Source: Biscogniauxia marginata (Eukaryota; Ascomycota; Sordariomycetes; Xylariales; Xylariaceae). From it: a stretch of DNA of 64,000 nt. The stretch lies in the NCBI GenBank assembly GCA_022695795.1, contig MU404139.1, positions 124,001 to 188,000 of the forward strand, read 5' to 3'. Below, piece by piece: positions 1-11,806 of the stretch. Each line of letters opens with the position of its first letter. Position 1 is the first letter of the stretch. A program made the translations under genes and the position numbers. The notes beneath the pieces were generated by a model that had not been told where the DNA came from, did not search any database, and saw only the letters and a list, made by a program, of their open reading frames with translations.

Positions 1-441
1 AACTTATGAACAGGGAGCGGAACGGGTTAGGAATGTCCCGAGAGAAGTTGCTCAAAGGAAGATGTGATGCAACATTACGTAACTAGGATCTCAATAGATC
101 TAAGATCTAGAGAGAATAACAACAAGTAGATTTAAAGTGATTTAAGATCTAGTTAAATTTAATAGGTATCCAATATACTAAAATAAGAAGTATAAAGAAT
201 GAAGGACAAGTATAAAAAAGCAGGATTTCTCGTGTAATTAATCTCTCGTTTTTTAACTATTAATTTAAAACTATAATCACTTTTTAATACTATAATGGAA
301 ATACCTTAAAATCTCTTTAACGAATAAAGCATAATAAATCTCTTAAATCAACCTCGATTTATTATTACCTTTAAATCAAGAAAAACCCAGTACGTACTTG
401 TGAGGTCAATTAACTAGGAACACACAAGGAGGTTCGTCACA
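1..441 (+). repeat. RIP-degraded LTR, 3' part, cut by window start
   Basis: AT-rich stretch ending in GGAGGTTCGTCACA at 441. Bases 60-441 match, apart from many C/T and G/A changes, the solo LTR at 57241-57920 (for example GATGTGATGCAACAT and ATAAAATAAGAAG-like blocks in the same order), and its last 190 bases match the LTRs at 47862 and 58129 in reverse complement. It lacks the 196-bp nested insertion seen in the 57 kb copy. Its 5' end lies outside the window, so solo LTR and full element cannot be told apart. Confidence 0.8.
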
Positions 442-711
442 GTTACCACGTAAATATGAATTAGTTCTTTTAAAGTAGGTACCTAATATATAACCTTAAA
501 TCGATATTACAGTAACGTCATGGGTACATCATAAGGTTAAATACTATAGGTTAAAAGACTTATAACTCTACTAGAATTTACAAGCACGGCTTATAAGTAG
601 TAATCATATTTCAACCTCACGACTATATCAACATCTCATCGAAAGAGCGTAACCTCCCCCCCTACAACAGCAATACTATAAGTAATCATCTAGTCAACTG
701 ATTTATTCTCC

Positions 712-1523
712 TCAACCACTCCAAACTTCAGGTCCGGGAGGGATGTACTGATCAGGTTGGATGGACTGCAGGTTCACGAGAATACCAGGGTCGCTGCCCT
801 TATAAGCTCCCGGGAAGGATGCCAAAGGACCGGGCGTGGCACTTCCGCCTCCAGTAATCTTAATCTGGGAGCACGCTAGATAGAATTGCGCCTTTCCCGC
901 CTGCATTGCCATGTGTAGTGCGATGTGCTCAACCCGAAGTAGGTACTCGCCCTCGGGGACGCTAGCAGGGATGGTCGCGTTGGTTGTCTTGTATTCATCT
1001 AAAGTTGATAGTTAGCCGTAGTTATCAAAGAGTTTGAACGCTTGAAAAAGATCAGTTATCGCTTACTCTGGCCAGGCCATGCGAGTTGCTTGTTTGAATC
1101 CATGGTAGGCATCTCCGTATGAAACTTGAACCAGACCGCCCCAGAGCCATCCCAAGTCGTCGCGGACGCACCTTCGGGCACCTTTGCTAGATAGTACTGT
1201 GTAGGTCCCGGGTGGTTCACCTGCTGCGTTGAGACATAGTGGATGGTCGCGCCCGCAGGAACATTCACAACCTCGGCTGCATTCTGTGACTGGTAGCAGC
1301 GGATATCTGCGCTTTCCGGGTTCTCGATGCCCTGCTTGCTTTGAGAATTCTTCGTCATGCGTGTCGAGGACCAATCTGCCTCTTCTGCCACGCCATTGAC
1401 GACAAGTCTCGGAAACGTGTCTAGTCACCGTTAGACAGGATAGAGCGACGAGAGCTCCAGTGGTAGCTCACAATGGGCTTGAACCGCGGTCGCGGCAAAC
1501 AGTAGATGAGTTAGAAACAACAT
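712..1523 (-). CDS. AA9 lytic polysaccharide monooxygenase (three exons, no CBM)
   Basis: Secreted copper enzyme of the AA9 (former GH61) family, known to cleave cellulose or related beta-glucans oxidatively. Exons on the minus strand are 1523-1472, 1420-1067 and 998-712; introns of 51 and 68 nt have GTGAGC..TAG and GTAAGC..TAG ends. The joined frame gives 230 aa. Residues 1-16 are a signal peptide ending AVQA; the next residue is His1 of the mature protein ([11 protein letters not shown]). The second histidine-brace residue is in NHPGP (mature position about 71), the axial tyrosine is in AQFYLACSQ (about 159), and HIALH supplies the usual second-sphere histidine. Two cysteines (about 43 and 162) fit the family disulfide. 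It ends shortly after the typical PGILVN and PPGP segment with no linker or cellulose-binding module. The ligands look intact, so it is probably functional although a RIP-degraded LTR starts only 270 bp downstream. The substrate cannot be inferred. Confidence 0.93.
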
Positions 1524-1644
1524 TCTAGATGATTGATTGCGAAATAAAGGTTCGTCGTGTTGTTCTGAAGGATGGGGTGCTTTGGTATAAGAGATTTACT
1601 TACGTATGCATAGATCTGATAATCAATACGTCAAGGCCATCTCT

Positions 1645-1657
1645 CTATATATATTGG
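1645..1657 (-). promoter_or_regulatory. CCAAT/TATA-like promoter element of the AA9 gene
   Basis: Read on the minus strand, CCAATATATATAG lies about 125 bases upstream of the AA9 start codon, a usual position for a fungal core promoter with a short 5' UTR. No other gene start uses it. Assigned by position only. Confidence 0.4.
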
Positions 1658-2620
1658 ATAATGAATGGTGTGGTCGGTGATTGGCCTTTATCATGATATT
1701 ACCCATACATCTTCAATTCCCATAAATTATAACCGGCCAAGTGTATTTTTCCATCCTATCGTCATCTATGCGGCTAATGTGAAGCTCTTGGGTTGCAATT
1801 TAAGGGTGGGTGTGGATTTCTTTAGGATCTATGATAATTCTCCAAGTGCCAAAAATGGAAGGATAACTTAAGAGAATCTTTTAGTTGGTCTCACGAGATA
1901 CCGTTGACTGGGTATAGATAAATAGCCTGGTGATAATTGCTATTATTCTCTGAAAAGGGGAAATATTGTTTGTAGTGATCAGTCTACGCCGCTATGAATA
2001 TGCGACTCGCATTAATGGATGTTAATAATCACGTTAACAATATAATTTATGCATTTATCCTTTCCTAAGGCAAATAATTCGTACCTGTTATGTCTCAATG
2101 CCAATAAATAATAACATATGTCGTAAATTGACATATTACTTCGTCCTCCATGTTGTAAGTTACATAATATTTGAAACTGCTCTAGGCGTTCATCGGAATT
2201 GAGTTGATAATCACGGCCGTATTTCAGTTTAACCATAGGTAAGACTTCTTCCAGCTTTCACCATCATAGGAGGTTATTGTCTCTACTGCGTATGGGTTTG
2301 AAGATATGTAATTGGACTAATGACAAGCTCGCTTCATGAATAAGTGACGGTATTGGGTTAAAGGTAGCCCTGCTACAAGAACCTGTCATTAATTTACTCC
2401 TGAATATTGATTGTTCAATTTTCTTCTTTATTCTCCCTATTTATGTCTTACAAAGCTTAGGAATCTTTGGATTTAATATAAATCATCATCCTAACATTCG
2501 TATAAAACATTAGGTCGTGATAGTTCTAACCTTAAATACATCCATAGAGATAAGCTCCTTTTAAGGTAGAACTTAAGTATTCAGTATCACGAGCACCTAT
2601 GAACTACGGCGATAAGTCGA
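1658..2620. other. Intergenic, no gene recognised
   Basis: AT-rich region between the AA9 promoter and the 3' end of the membrane-protein gene. Open frames at 1665-1871 and 2012-2236 show no family features and weak codon character. I see no RNA gene. Confidence 0.5.
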
Positions 2621-4732
2621 TCACCGTTCCTTGGCGCTCTCCACATCACTTTTCAATAGAACCTTTACTGTTCCCGTCCTCGGACACCTCGCAATCATGA
2701 CGTCCGGGTCATGAGCCAAGACGCGGGCCACAGCATGATCATCTCGAGATTCGGGACTAGCCTGTAGGATGTCGATGGTCTGTTCAGCTACGAGTTGTGA
2801 GATGGTGTGCCAAAACTGACCCTGCTTCGAGTGCCGGGTGCGAAGCAGGAACATGGTAGTTATGACGAGAACACAAATGAGGTTGGTGCACACAATCCCG
2901 GCCACGATGCCCAATCCCGTCCATCGTCGCGGTATGGTCGCAGGTACCGTCCGTGTGATCTCGACGGGTTCCGGGGTGTCCATGTACTCGATTAGGGCAT
3001 AATACAAGGCTTCCGCCATGATGTGGAAGGTCGCTTGGATAGCTAGCGCCGGCCGGTTCGTCTCAAGCAACGTGTCTTCAAATACCAGTGCGTAGTCTAC
3101 CTCCGGGTTGATGCTGGAAACGCCGTAACTGGCTCCACCACCGTTGATCGTCGTGCTGGCGGGTGGATCGGGAATACCGAAGATGTAGCTGTTGATCGAA
3201 GCATCTAGATGTCGAAGGGCTTTTGAGTCGAGCGTCGTATTACCTACAGCGTCGACGCTGAAAATGGACCTGGCTGCTGTATCTGCTGGATCGCCCTTCA
3301 CACCGAGTAAGGTGCGGATGTCGCTCACGTCGTATTGCTGTTCACGAAGGTTGTACTTGGAGATGGGCTCGACGATATCCTTGGAGATAGACATCTCAGT
3401 CTGGGAGATCTCCCACAGGTACTCCGAGAAACACAGTGACGTCTGGAAATTGAAGCCGCTGCCGAGTTCCCACTTAGCCCACTCGTCCTCGCGAGTGGAC
3501 AGTTCCGGGATCGTGCTAACGTTTCCAATAAATGACCAATCATCAAAGGTTCCATTTGTCCGCGAGACTAAGAAAACCATTGAGTGAGGTGTGATTGGGT
3601 TTTCTCGTCCGTCGCTGCGGTACGTAAAGTTTTCTGTGTCAATGACATTTGTGACGTCCGGGAGGCACATGTTTATACCCTCTCGCCCAGGTAATCCAGA
3701 CGTCAAAAGTGAGCAGTTGAAATTTGCAGGTAGACATGTTCCATCGGCACAGAGGGGAGGTATGGGAATCCCAGCATTATTGAATGTATCCTCATATGAT
3801 ATATTGCCAACCATCGTTAATAGGTAAGGTACCGGTTTTGAACCCGGATCAATGGCCTGAAACTCTCCACTGAGAACGGGAGCAGCGCAAGCGACTCGTG
3901 AGTTTAGTCCATACGCATTGCCCCTGTAATGATGAACCTTGGTTCGATTGTCTTGTTTCATGGGAAGTAAAAATCTCTTCACATTTCCCGTATCGCTAAA
4001 GCCATCCACACTCGGGGTTGCATTCATTCCGGGCCAGATCTCGCCAAACGAGGCATAGTCAGTTGGCACGAAGTGCCACTGGGAGCTGGTTGGTGTCGCA
4101 AATTCTACCTGGTCAGAAACAGAGAGATTCAGGGCAGTCTGGTTCGCATAGCCGAGTATTGATACGACATCTAAGTCGGTGACGAGGATTGTGGACGTAA
4201 ACTGAGTCGCGAAGGTTCCCGCGAAGAGTAACAACATTAAGAGAGGCGGTAGCCCCATGAATCTTCGGATTGACGACTTCCAGATCAACCAGATGAAGCT
4301 CCAAGGTCCGTCATTAGCACCTCGCATAGTCGAGAATTCGGCTACTTGCGAAAGAGGCACGCCAGTTGTCTCGAGCAGCGTCGCTGCTGTCAAGCTCGTG
4401 CAGATAAGCGATTGAGCGCTGGCGCTGAATTGAATGGCGAGCGAGCAGAGAGTTACGGCCTCTGTAACCCATCCTTTGAGCACGATATTTCTCCATGCCG
4501 GTGAAGCATTTGCGCCATTGCCGGGTCCCTGGCCACCCCATAGAGCAGCCAACAGACCAAGTACAACAGGCGAGATAATTAAGCCTCCAGCAATGACAGA
4601 GGTGCCATATCTACCCAGCGACTCCCGGAGACCCCATCTCTTATTCTCTTGATCGTTTATTGTTGTTGTTGAGAATGTGGGTACCGTCTTCACGGAGAAG
4701 AATGTTCCCTTCCGCCAGCTCATCTTAGCCAA
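2621..4732 (-). CDS. Large membrane protein of unknown function (703 aa)
   Basis: Single uninterrupted frame. Hydrophobic segments lie at about residues 43-65, 88-112 and 160-184, followed by a soluble domain of about 400 residues rich in N-x-S/T sequons (NQT, NLS, NAT, NRT, NIS, NCS, NFT, NGT, NVS, NTT) and cysteines, then one more membrane segment (about 605-630) and a 70-residue charged tail. This is the plan of a fungal plasma-membrane or vacuolar protein with a glycosylated lumenal or extracellular domain. I do not recognise a named domain. The start MAKMSWRKG is chosen as the first in-frame ATG; no intron is needed. Function unknown. Confidence 0.8.
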   Translation of the reverse strand: MAKMSWRKGTFFSVKTVPTFSTTTINDQENKRWGLRESLGRYGTSVIAGGLIISPVVLGLLAALWGGQGPGNGANASPAWRNIVLKGWVTEAVTLCSLAIQFSASAQSLICTSLTAATLLETTGVPLSQVAEFSTMRGANDGPWSFIWLIWKSSIRRFMGLPPLLMLLLFAGTFATQFTSTILVTDLDVVSILGYANQTALNLSVSDQVEFATPTSSQWHFVPTDYASFGEIWPGMNATPSVDGFSDTGNVKRFLLPMKQDNRTKVHHYRGNAYGLNSRVACAAPVLSGEFQAIDPGSKPVPYLLTMVGNISYEDTFNNAGIPIPPLCADGTCLPANFNCSLLTSGLPGREGINMCLPDVTNVIDTENFTYRSDGRENPITPHSMVFLVSRTNGTFDDWSFIGNVSTIPELSTREDEWAKWELGSGFNFQTSLCFSEYLWEISQTEMSISKDIVEPISKYNLREQQYDVSDIRTLLGVKGDPADTAARSIFSVDAVGNTTLDSKALRHLDASINSYIFGIPDPPASTTINGGGASYGVSSINPEVDYALVFEDTLLETNRPALAIQATFHIMAEALYYALIEYMDTPEPVEITRTVPATIPRRWTGLGIVAGIVCTNLICVLVITTMFLLRTRHSKQGQFWHTISQLVAEQTIDILQASPESRDDHAVARVLAHDPDVMIARCPRTGTVKVLLKSDVESAKER

Positions 4733-7700
4733 TGTAGTAATGCGGCGAGGGCGGCTTAGATGGGATTACCCGTCGCTATAGCTTAATCAGACTTTGCCTA
4801 ATATAGTCGCACGAACGTCTCATCATAAAGAGCAGGACGAGCATAGTCAGACAAGCAAGTAGAGACGATGACTAGAAGGCTGAAGCTGTTGGCATGAGTA
4901 GCTAGGTAAATGAACAATTTAAAGCAGAGAAATACCTACAGAGTCTATTCTTAACAGCCGTATTATCAGGCGCATAACGTTACAATGGTATGAATAGGAA
5001 TTGAACTCCTGACGTGCAAGCTTACTTACCCAACCTAGCCAGCGTTAACAAGGTTATTGATCCCACGCTATCCCCGCTGCTCCGGTGCCGGATAAGTTCC
5101 CGGCATGCGTTCGTCCATTAGGGACAAGACTAGCTTGGCAATCATTGTCTAATTTTTGGTTCCTGTCAATTAAGACCTGCAGAAATGCATACCACTCATG
5201 CTAAAAATAGTACTATAGCTTCAAACTAAACTAGAGAGAATAGTTGATAGTTAGGCCAATTCTCCGCCGTTGTTTTGGAGAAGCTGTAATATAGGGTGTA
5301 GAGTTAGAGGCTATATTCCAACCTATAGGAAAAGCCTTTGTGATTCACATGCTACACTAGAAACAGGTGAACCGTCATACTTTTTCTTTTCTTTTTTGCA
5401 CCAGCGGTAGGGTACATATCTAGAGGTTACTACAGGAACTAAGAGCTAAGCTGGTCGATCAAGGTAATTTAGTGGGCATCTCTACAGCAGCTCTCAAGTA
5501 GGAGGATTGCAACCCTAGGCGCTAATTAAAACCGGCGCTTATGTGTAGTATCCGTGTGGTTAAGAATGTAGGGAAAGCTCACAGGGGAATAAAACAGCTG
5601 AAACTGAATCCACTTAGAACCTCGACGTTGGGGGCGACGCAAGAAGTTATGCCAACCAAAACTGGAATCAAAGGAATGGCGCTCAGTTTCTACCTGAAAT
5701 TTCGAGAATGCAGCAAGAAAGAAGGAGGTTTCAAATTAGCTCCTATAAATCATATAGTATTTTGAGTATCTTGAAATATCCTATAATGTTTTTATCTATC
5801 TATGAGGTCCCTAGAGATGTAAGACCTATGAAGCCTCCTAGTCCCCGGAGAAACTAAGATAGGAATGGTCTTGGCGAATGGGGCAAGTCCACACCGGGAA
5901 TAGCTGCAGCCAGCGCAGTTCCGGACTCTGCGTGGGCCTTTTGGCTCGCAGTAAAGGATTGGCCTCGAAGTCTGCGGTTTAACAGAGGCTCTACTACATG
6001 TAACACAAAACTCCTCTCGAACCATCGACACGTAGTCACTTGCACGTGGTCATGCATGGGATCCATGCAAAATAGAGATGCGACCTCTCAGCCATCTTGG
6101 TGGCCCCATTATGCTTCATCCCCCCAAGGCAGTTGTCGATCACCCTATTTTCAGAGATCCAGAAATATGGTCGAGAGGGCCTTTATCCTTTCGCCTATAC
6201 CTTCAATTACGGCCCATTATATGTTCCACTCGGATAATCCTTCAGTAAATACAGCGCTTACTTCATTTAATTGAATATCCCATGACGTGTGTGGTGACGG
6301 GGCAACCCCAGGGAAACCCAATGGAGTAGTAAGGTGTAATTAGAAAGACAAATGAGTTGTTTCCATTTGATCGGTACATGGCTAGCATTATAAGCAGGAT
6401 CATTCTTATGAGAGAAGATGGCGAGGTTCAAGGACCCTGCGGTGCTTTGCACATGAGTTCGTTTAGCGGAAGCTGTTCACCGCCGTCTAGTAACTAGAAT
6501 AGTCGGGACCGATTGAAGTATAGCTATGGGTATTATCAAATGAATGCATAGGCTCCTGGATTCTTGTTACTATAACTTATATCATTCAAGACCTCCGAAC
6601 TGCTCTCCAAGTTGAACATAGTAGCACAGCATATCTGCCATGTCCACTATTCCGGCACCGTCTTGTTCTCTTCCGACACATTCGTGGTACCAACTTCGGG
6701 CATTACATCGTGCACACTGGTTTTCCTAACTGGGTCCCATCCGATCTCGATCATAGACCCCCAGTACGTAAAGCTAGTGGCCCAGCGTAATACATCATCT
6801 TTCACTCATCTCACGGATTTCTCAGCGAATGGAGACCGAGAAATCCACAAACAGACAGGGGCCTATTGTTCAGCTTCATCTTCATATAAGAATAAATGCT
6901 CAGCAACCCATCTCCTAGGGTATTTATCAGGAGTCAGGGTTAGTTATGGCCATTCTATTTTATACCAACAGAGGGCTAAGGCATTGAGATATGGGTTTTG
7001 CAATACTAGTTGGGAAGCAAAGGGGCTTTTACAGGCAAAAGAACGCTTAGCTGTGTATAATAGTTCAAACTTCTTATTGACAACAATGTTTTTGCCCTGT
7101 TGTATGATGGCATCGTGATACCGCAGCAGCAGCCAAGGAAAAGACTGTCAGTATTTGTGCTCATAGTCCCTTGTAAGACGAATAAACCTGATTGAATTCC
7201 TTCAACCGCCAAGTCCGCATTTAGATGCTGACCATACTATTCAGCCCGAATCTCACGAACAAGCGGCTACTTTTAGTGGTTTGCGTTCGATACTGATCGA
7301 CAGTGCACCCCTTCTATCACCCAAGGAAGTTTTCGATACTCTCTACAACAAGGTCTGGTATGCCTCGGAGAATTGAACTGTCGATGAGTCAATGGTAATA
7401 GGTTGGTCGCCGGTGTCTTATTACGGAGTACAGCGTCCACGCATCGCAAGTATATTATAGGGGGGCAGTAGTATCATGATCCGCCTAACGTAATTAAGGA
7501 TATGCCTATAGCTTTAGGTAGCGGTAGAGTGAGGGATACAACAGTCATCGACTAGAAAGGAGATAAATATTTTAAAGCTAATTGGCGGTTATATTGAAAT
7601 GATCTTGACGATAGGAGATTTGGCTTTTTACCTTCAGAATATACTAGCTGGATACTAGTCACACTGCATTTACTCGTGTAATCGATTATTATCGTGGTAA

Positions 7701-8052
7701 TGACAAAGTCTCTTTTGGCTACATAGGTATAATTCGGTATCGAAAATCAATACTGATCGTCTTCTCGGCTATTATTGTTGAAATATGGGGCTATACGACC
7801 CTTGTCACATGTATCTACATATATAGGAGGGCTTCGCCCCCTCTCTAGACTCACCTTGAACCATTACACTTGATCCTATCCTCACATCTTCGTCTCATAG
7901 TATAAAAGACGAAGTCTGAATATTAATAATTATATTTTTTCTTCTAGTATTTCTTCCTTCCAGACCCAGCTACACCGCGTCAAGGGTAACCGTTCGTGGT
8001 AGACGCAATATATGAAATATAATCATTAGGCCGAGTGGGTTAGAGCTTCAAC
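4733..8052. other. 3.3-kb gene-poor interval
   Basis: No convincing gene. Open frames at 5541-5765, 5792-6274 and 6612-7118 (168 codons) lack recognisable motifs and have no support from splice structure. Two stretches (about 4984-5045 and 7360-7440) vaguely resemble degraded tRNA T-arms but do not fold properly. The last 250 bases hold the promoter of the terpene-synthase-like gene. Confidence 0.5.
7901..7908 (+). promoter_or_regulatory. TATA box upstream of the terpene-synthase-like gene
   Basis: TATAAAAG about 145 bases before the ATG at 8053, followed by a CT-rich stretch typical of fungal transcription starts. A second TATA-like run (ACATATATAGG) lies about 80 bases further upstream. 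Positional inference. Confidence 0.45.
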
Positions 8053-9335
8053 ATGGTCGACGTTTGCCAATCTGTTAAGGATCCGGAAGACACAAAGCAG
8101 TGCCGTGATCAACCGCACATGCACGACTTTGTATCCCTGCTCTCAGATCCCAGGTATGATATTTTGGCATTCAAGGACGTTGCGGATTTGAGCAGGGAAG
8201 AGAAGCTCGCCGTGGCCGAATGTATGGATAAAGTTTTGCTGGCCTTCCTAGAGGAAATTGGATTTCAACTCTACTCACCGCAGCGCGATCATAAACTGCG
8301 CAAGGATCTTTGGGCATGGGGTCGATGCACGCTCGTGGCAGTTTGTGACGGGGGATGGTCGCAAGCCGAGCATATTCTTGAAGGAAGTGCATCGATCGTC
8401 GAGCACTTCTTTCCACTGGCACGCCGGGACTCAAGGCTACATTTGGCTTTCGCTGTCGCAGTGGCCCTTCATGTCGAGCTTTCTGCAACAAAAGCTTCAT
8501 ATGCGGAAAGCCTAGCATACTTCACCTTTAACCTCCTGCTACAGAAGAATAACCAGGAAGAATGGCAAACCATGTACGCAGGTGTGATCAAAGGTTTCGT
8601 TGAGCATTTTGGGGCGAACGATCCCCGGATTGGAACCCTTGGAGCAGTCAGCTTGGCCCAGTTCATTGAGACAGCTTCTACGGAACATTCTTTTTCCAAG
8701 AGGCTCCCACCGCATCTGTCAAGTGTTCACCCGGAAGGAGAGAAGTTGAACCGAGGTAGCTCTGACGGCTTTGCATATTTTTTCCGTATTCTATCGGGAG
8801 TTCCGGGGCCATTTATTTCCGGCCTTGTCAAGCCATCCAAGCATGAGGAGGTTTCTTACGATTACTGGATCACCAGTGTGGTCAATTTGACGACTTTCAT
8901 GAACCTCGCAAACGATCTTCTCTCGTGGCCCAAGGAGGTCCGAAGCGGCGAAACTCAAAACTACATGTCCCTTCAAACCCGTGCCCGTCAACAGGCCGGC
9001 ACGCCGTCTCAGTTCCAGCTTGAGGGGAAATGGACATTTCGGGATACTCTATGTGAAACGATAAAGACGGTGCAGGCTGCTATCGCTGCTCTAGACTAAC
9101 AGCTGATCTATGTTGCTAAGTATGTCTCTCAGCAAAATGACCCTACATGGATGACTGATTATATAGCAGGACATATACAGAAGCAGAACGGTCGGCTTGG
9201 AATGCTGACCTCGCCAGCCGAACCTGGGTAGGATTTAAGCACGGTTTCATATCCTGGCATTTACGTCAGCCCCGGTACGGGCTGAACCACTTGCTCGGTG
9301 GTATATGTAGTGGATCGGAAAAGGGGGTGTTCTAG
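8053..9335 (+). pseudogene. TRI5-family (trichodiene-synthase-like) terpene synthase, interrupted
   Basis: Related to the fungal TRI5 class of sesquiterpene synthases, which cyclise farnesyl diphosphate in the cytosol. The first frame (8053-9099) is 348 codons. It contains an NSE-type metal site, NDLLSWPKE (N287, S291, E295), about 150 residues after the place where the family has its aspartate-rich motif; there this protein reads HVELSATKAS, with no aspartates. The frame ends at a TAA (9097-9099), but coding character continues: 20 bases on is a GTATGT donor (9120), a 50-nt intron with a CTGAT branch site, acceptor at 9169, and then in the same frame FKHGFISWHLRQPRYGL, matching the conserved C-terminal W-H-L...R-Y region, with a stop at 9333-9335. 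So a single TAA separates the C-terminus, compatible with one C-to-T change in a CAA codon. Loss of both the first metal motif and the C-terminus suggests no cyclase activity. It is not called trichodiene synthase itself: no other trichothecene genes are present. Confidence 0.8.
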
Positions 9336-9883
9336 ATTTGATGATAGTCTTGCTCGAGTCTCAGCCACGTTGCTAAGTCTCAACGAATCATCGAAGTACC
9401 GGATCCCAAATCGGGAAGCTTGACCCCTACTTTAACAAAACTAGTATCATAACTTTTGGCGACTTATGTACCTAAGGTTGTGGTGTGGTATGTGGGGAAG
9501 TCACGAAGATTTAACAAATATATTTTACCTTAACTTAGATTTCCTGGTTCAGTCTACACCAGAATAAGAAACCCATATATACCATTTTTTGTTCTTGGTT
9601 GTAATCGTGCCACAGGCGTGATCAGCGGACAGTAAAAAGCTTCTTTCAGGTCTACGAACTACTAATACGTTTTCAAGCTAGACGGAAAGCTCATTGTGTT
9701 ACTTTAGATGCCTGACCAACATTTGTAATATCGATGTCATGAGGGCTATATTGGAATATTGTTAGACTAGCTTCAGGGGAAGATCCCACTGACACCGCAT
9801 CAAATGATTGTGACGTCAATCTATATGAATTCTTCCAACTCCCATTGGTTGCCCTGCGTTTCATTCCCAGCCTCTTGGAAATT
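9336..9883. other. Intergenic between two convergent pseudogenes
   Basis: Contains the 3' flanks of the terpene-synthase-like gene (plus) and of the conserved hypothetical (minus). A minus-strand frame at 9691-9930 overlaps the end of the latter in another phase and may be its frameshifted C-terminus, but I cannot confirm this. Confidence 0.4.
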
Positions 9884-11806
9884 TCACCGGCCTTTTCTAG
9901 TATACTTCGAAATCCCTCGAAGCTTTGCACTCTTCACTGCCGTCTTGGAGAGCCTGCTACTGCGAGGGGCCGAACTGCTCGACTTTCCCGTACCCTGGAG
10001 CGGTTGCAAGGAGGCTTCGCGAGCTCGCTGCGTGTCACTTCGTCCTGGCTGCGTGCTAAACTCAGGTGGCTGTCCCGCCAGTCTTCGGCTTGCGCGCGTC
10101 TTCTCGTATGTCCTACGTTGCGTCCTTCGGGATCGGTGGGTCCCTTGTTCGTTGTCGCTAGACTCCTCAAGCATATCTGGACTGTGTTTTCGACAAGTCG
10201 GAAGGGCTCCTACACGCGCTGGAGTGGATTGCTGAGATCGTATACCTCTAGCGTTTTGTGTTTGCGACATTTTCTTCGAAATTCGACCGCTGCGAGTTTT
10301 ATGAGAAGAGCCTTTCACTTGTCGAGCTGGCGGTTGTTGCATTGCTCCATTGTTCTCAGCCTTCCTTGATTCATTCAATTCGGCCTCGATTAGAGGGAGT
10401 TGTTGTAGAGTCCGTTTCAGCAGAAGGGTTTGACGGTATTCATTCGTTTTCTCTTCCATGTAGGACTGTGTATCTGAGTAATAGCATCCAATTAGATAGT
10501 TTCGTCTCTCGAGGGCTTTCAGTGTCCGTTTTGCTGCATTTAGCCTCGACTGGGCTACTTCTAATCTCCGTGATCTCTCTTTGGTGGTGAAATCAGAGCG
10601 TTGCGGGTTGATCACGTCCTTTTCCGTCTCTGCCATAGCTGCATTGACGGCCGTCTCGGCAGAGGCCACGTCCTTCCTAGCCGAAGTCTCCTCACTATCC
10701 GGCCGCCATGAGCATTCGTCACTATCTATGTATTCCCTTGTATGCCCGAGTTGTAAAACTCCCGAGTCTACAAGCTTCTTCCAGGCTTCGTCACACTCTG
10801 GCTTCAGGCGCTTGAGTAAACGGATGTATTTGTCATGTCACGAGTATTCGTAGTTGAGGTATTCTATCCATGTCGTCAAGTTGTCTTGTCGCTTCGGGTC
10901 CTCTTCAAGCTGGAACGTCTGAGTGAAGCCGTGTTTTGCGAGGCGGTGCTTGACCTCCTCGGCGTATTCGAGAAACTCGCCGTGGCCATGATCCTCTCGT
11001 AACCAGTAATGGTCCTCCTGGCGGAGCCGTTCCATGACATCCCATTCAAACGCGTAGTAGAGGGGGTTTGCTTCAAGCTCCGCAGCTACTTCAGTATGTC
11101 CTAGACGTGCCGCTTGACTCCTCCTCATCTCGGTGTGTGCAAGACGTTCTCTGTCGTAATCATAAATTCCCCGGTTGTCTCGTTGCCACCTGCGAAAGTC
11201 TTTCCATCTCTTTGATTGTTTCCTGGTTATGTCCCACTGATATGAGCTTCCCTCTGGAAAGTTCTGTCAAGGTCGTAGAACCTCAAGATACTCCTCGGGG
11301 TTCTCAGAGACCTGGTCAATAAGACTGATTGGGTATGACGGTCGGCCGCCGTCGCTAACAAGGCCATCGTAGCATACTATATTAAACTTCTTAGCGTAAT
11401 CGTGATCGGGTAAGCCAGTTCGAGATCTCGCGCGGCGTTGCGGTTGAGGCCGCGGCTGACCCGATATCTCTTTGTCGTCGGCCGAGACTTCAAGCAATCG
11501 TGCGGCGACCTGGTCGAAGTCAACCGGGCGGGACTGTGCCATATCCTTCGCGGCTTGGGCTCCGGTTCTATAACTATATCAGAAATGAAGAAAGAAATAT
11601 TAACATTTGTCTGTACATGATTACCTTAGTCGCTGAGCGAGGTTGTCTCGCTGGTCTTTCGGCAGATCTTTCCATCCGTCGAACTGAAGATTGAAACTAC
11701 CATCACCATGGCGGTTCTCTTGCATGTACTTGGTAAGCTCTGCATCACTGAAGGTAAGTATATCATCAACTGACAACTTCGGGGTCGTATGTCCAGAGGA
11801 TGCCAT
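9884..11806 (-). pseudogene. Conserved filamentous-fungal protein of unknown function, two in-frame stops
   Basis: Exon 1 runs 11806-11625 (MASSGHTTPKLSVDDIL...), intron 11624-11568 (57 nt, GTAATC..TATAG), and exon 2 begins at 11567. Across exon 2 the same frame stays coding-like to 9884 but is cut by TGA at 11269-11267 and TGA at 10840-10838. Segments on either side read naturally (QWDITRKQSKRWKDFRRWQ after the first; KYIRLLKRLKPECDEAW after the second), and the distances between segments are exact multiples of three, so these are point nonsense mutations rather than introns. Content: an N-terminal charged helical part, a central tryptophan- and tyrosine-rich part (about residues 150-280), a coiled-coil-like stretch, and a basic serine-rich tail. 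It resembles a lineage-expanded family of hypothetical proteins in this fungal group; I do not know its function. Either two mutations killed it or the assembly has errors here. Confidence 0.72.

Noticed and set aside
4984..5045. Minus-strand stretch resembling a tRNA (GAGTTCAATTCCTATTC near a CCA)
   Set aside because: The T-arm pairs for only about 4 bp with a mismatch, and no matching 5' acceptor strand or anticodon arm was found.
6612..7118. 168-codon open frame on the plus strand
   Set aside because: Starts with a non-ATG codon, no recognisable motif, no splice context, composition like the surrounding intergenic DNA.
7360..7440. Second tRNA-like T-loop (AATTGAACTGTCG)
   Set aside because: No cloverleaf can be drawn; probably chance.
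8053..9335. Calling the terpene synthase a trichothecene cluster gene
   Set aside because: No other TRI genes are nearby and the first metal motif is absent; only family membership is supported.
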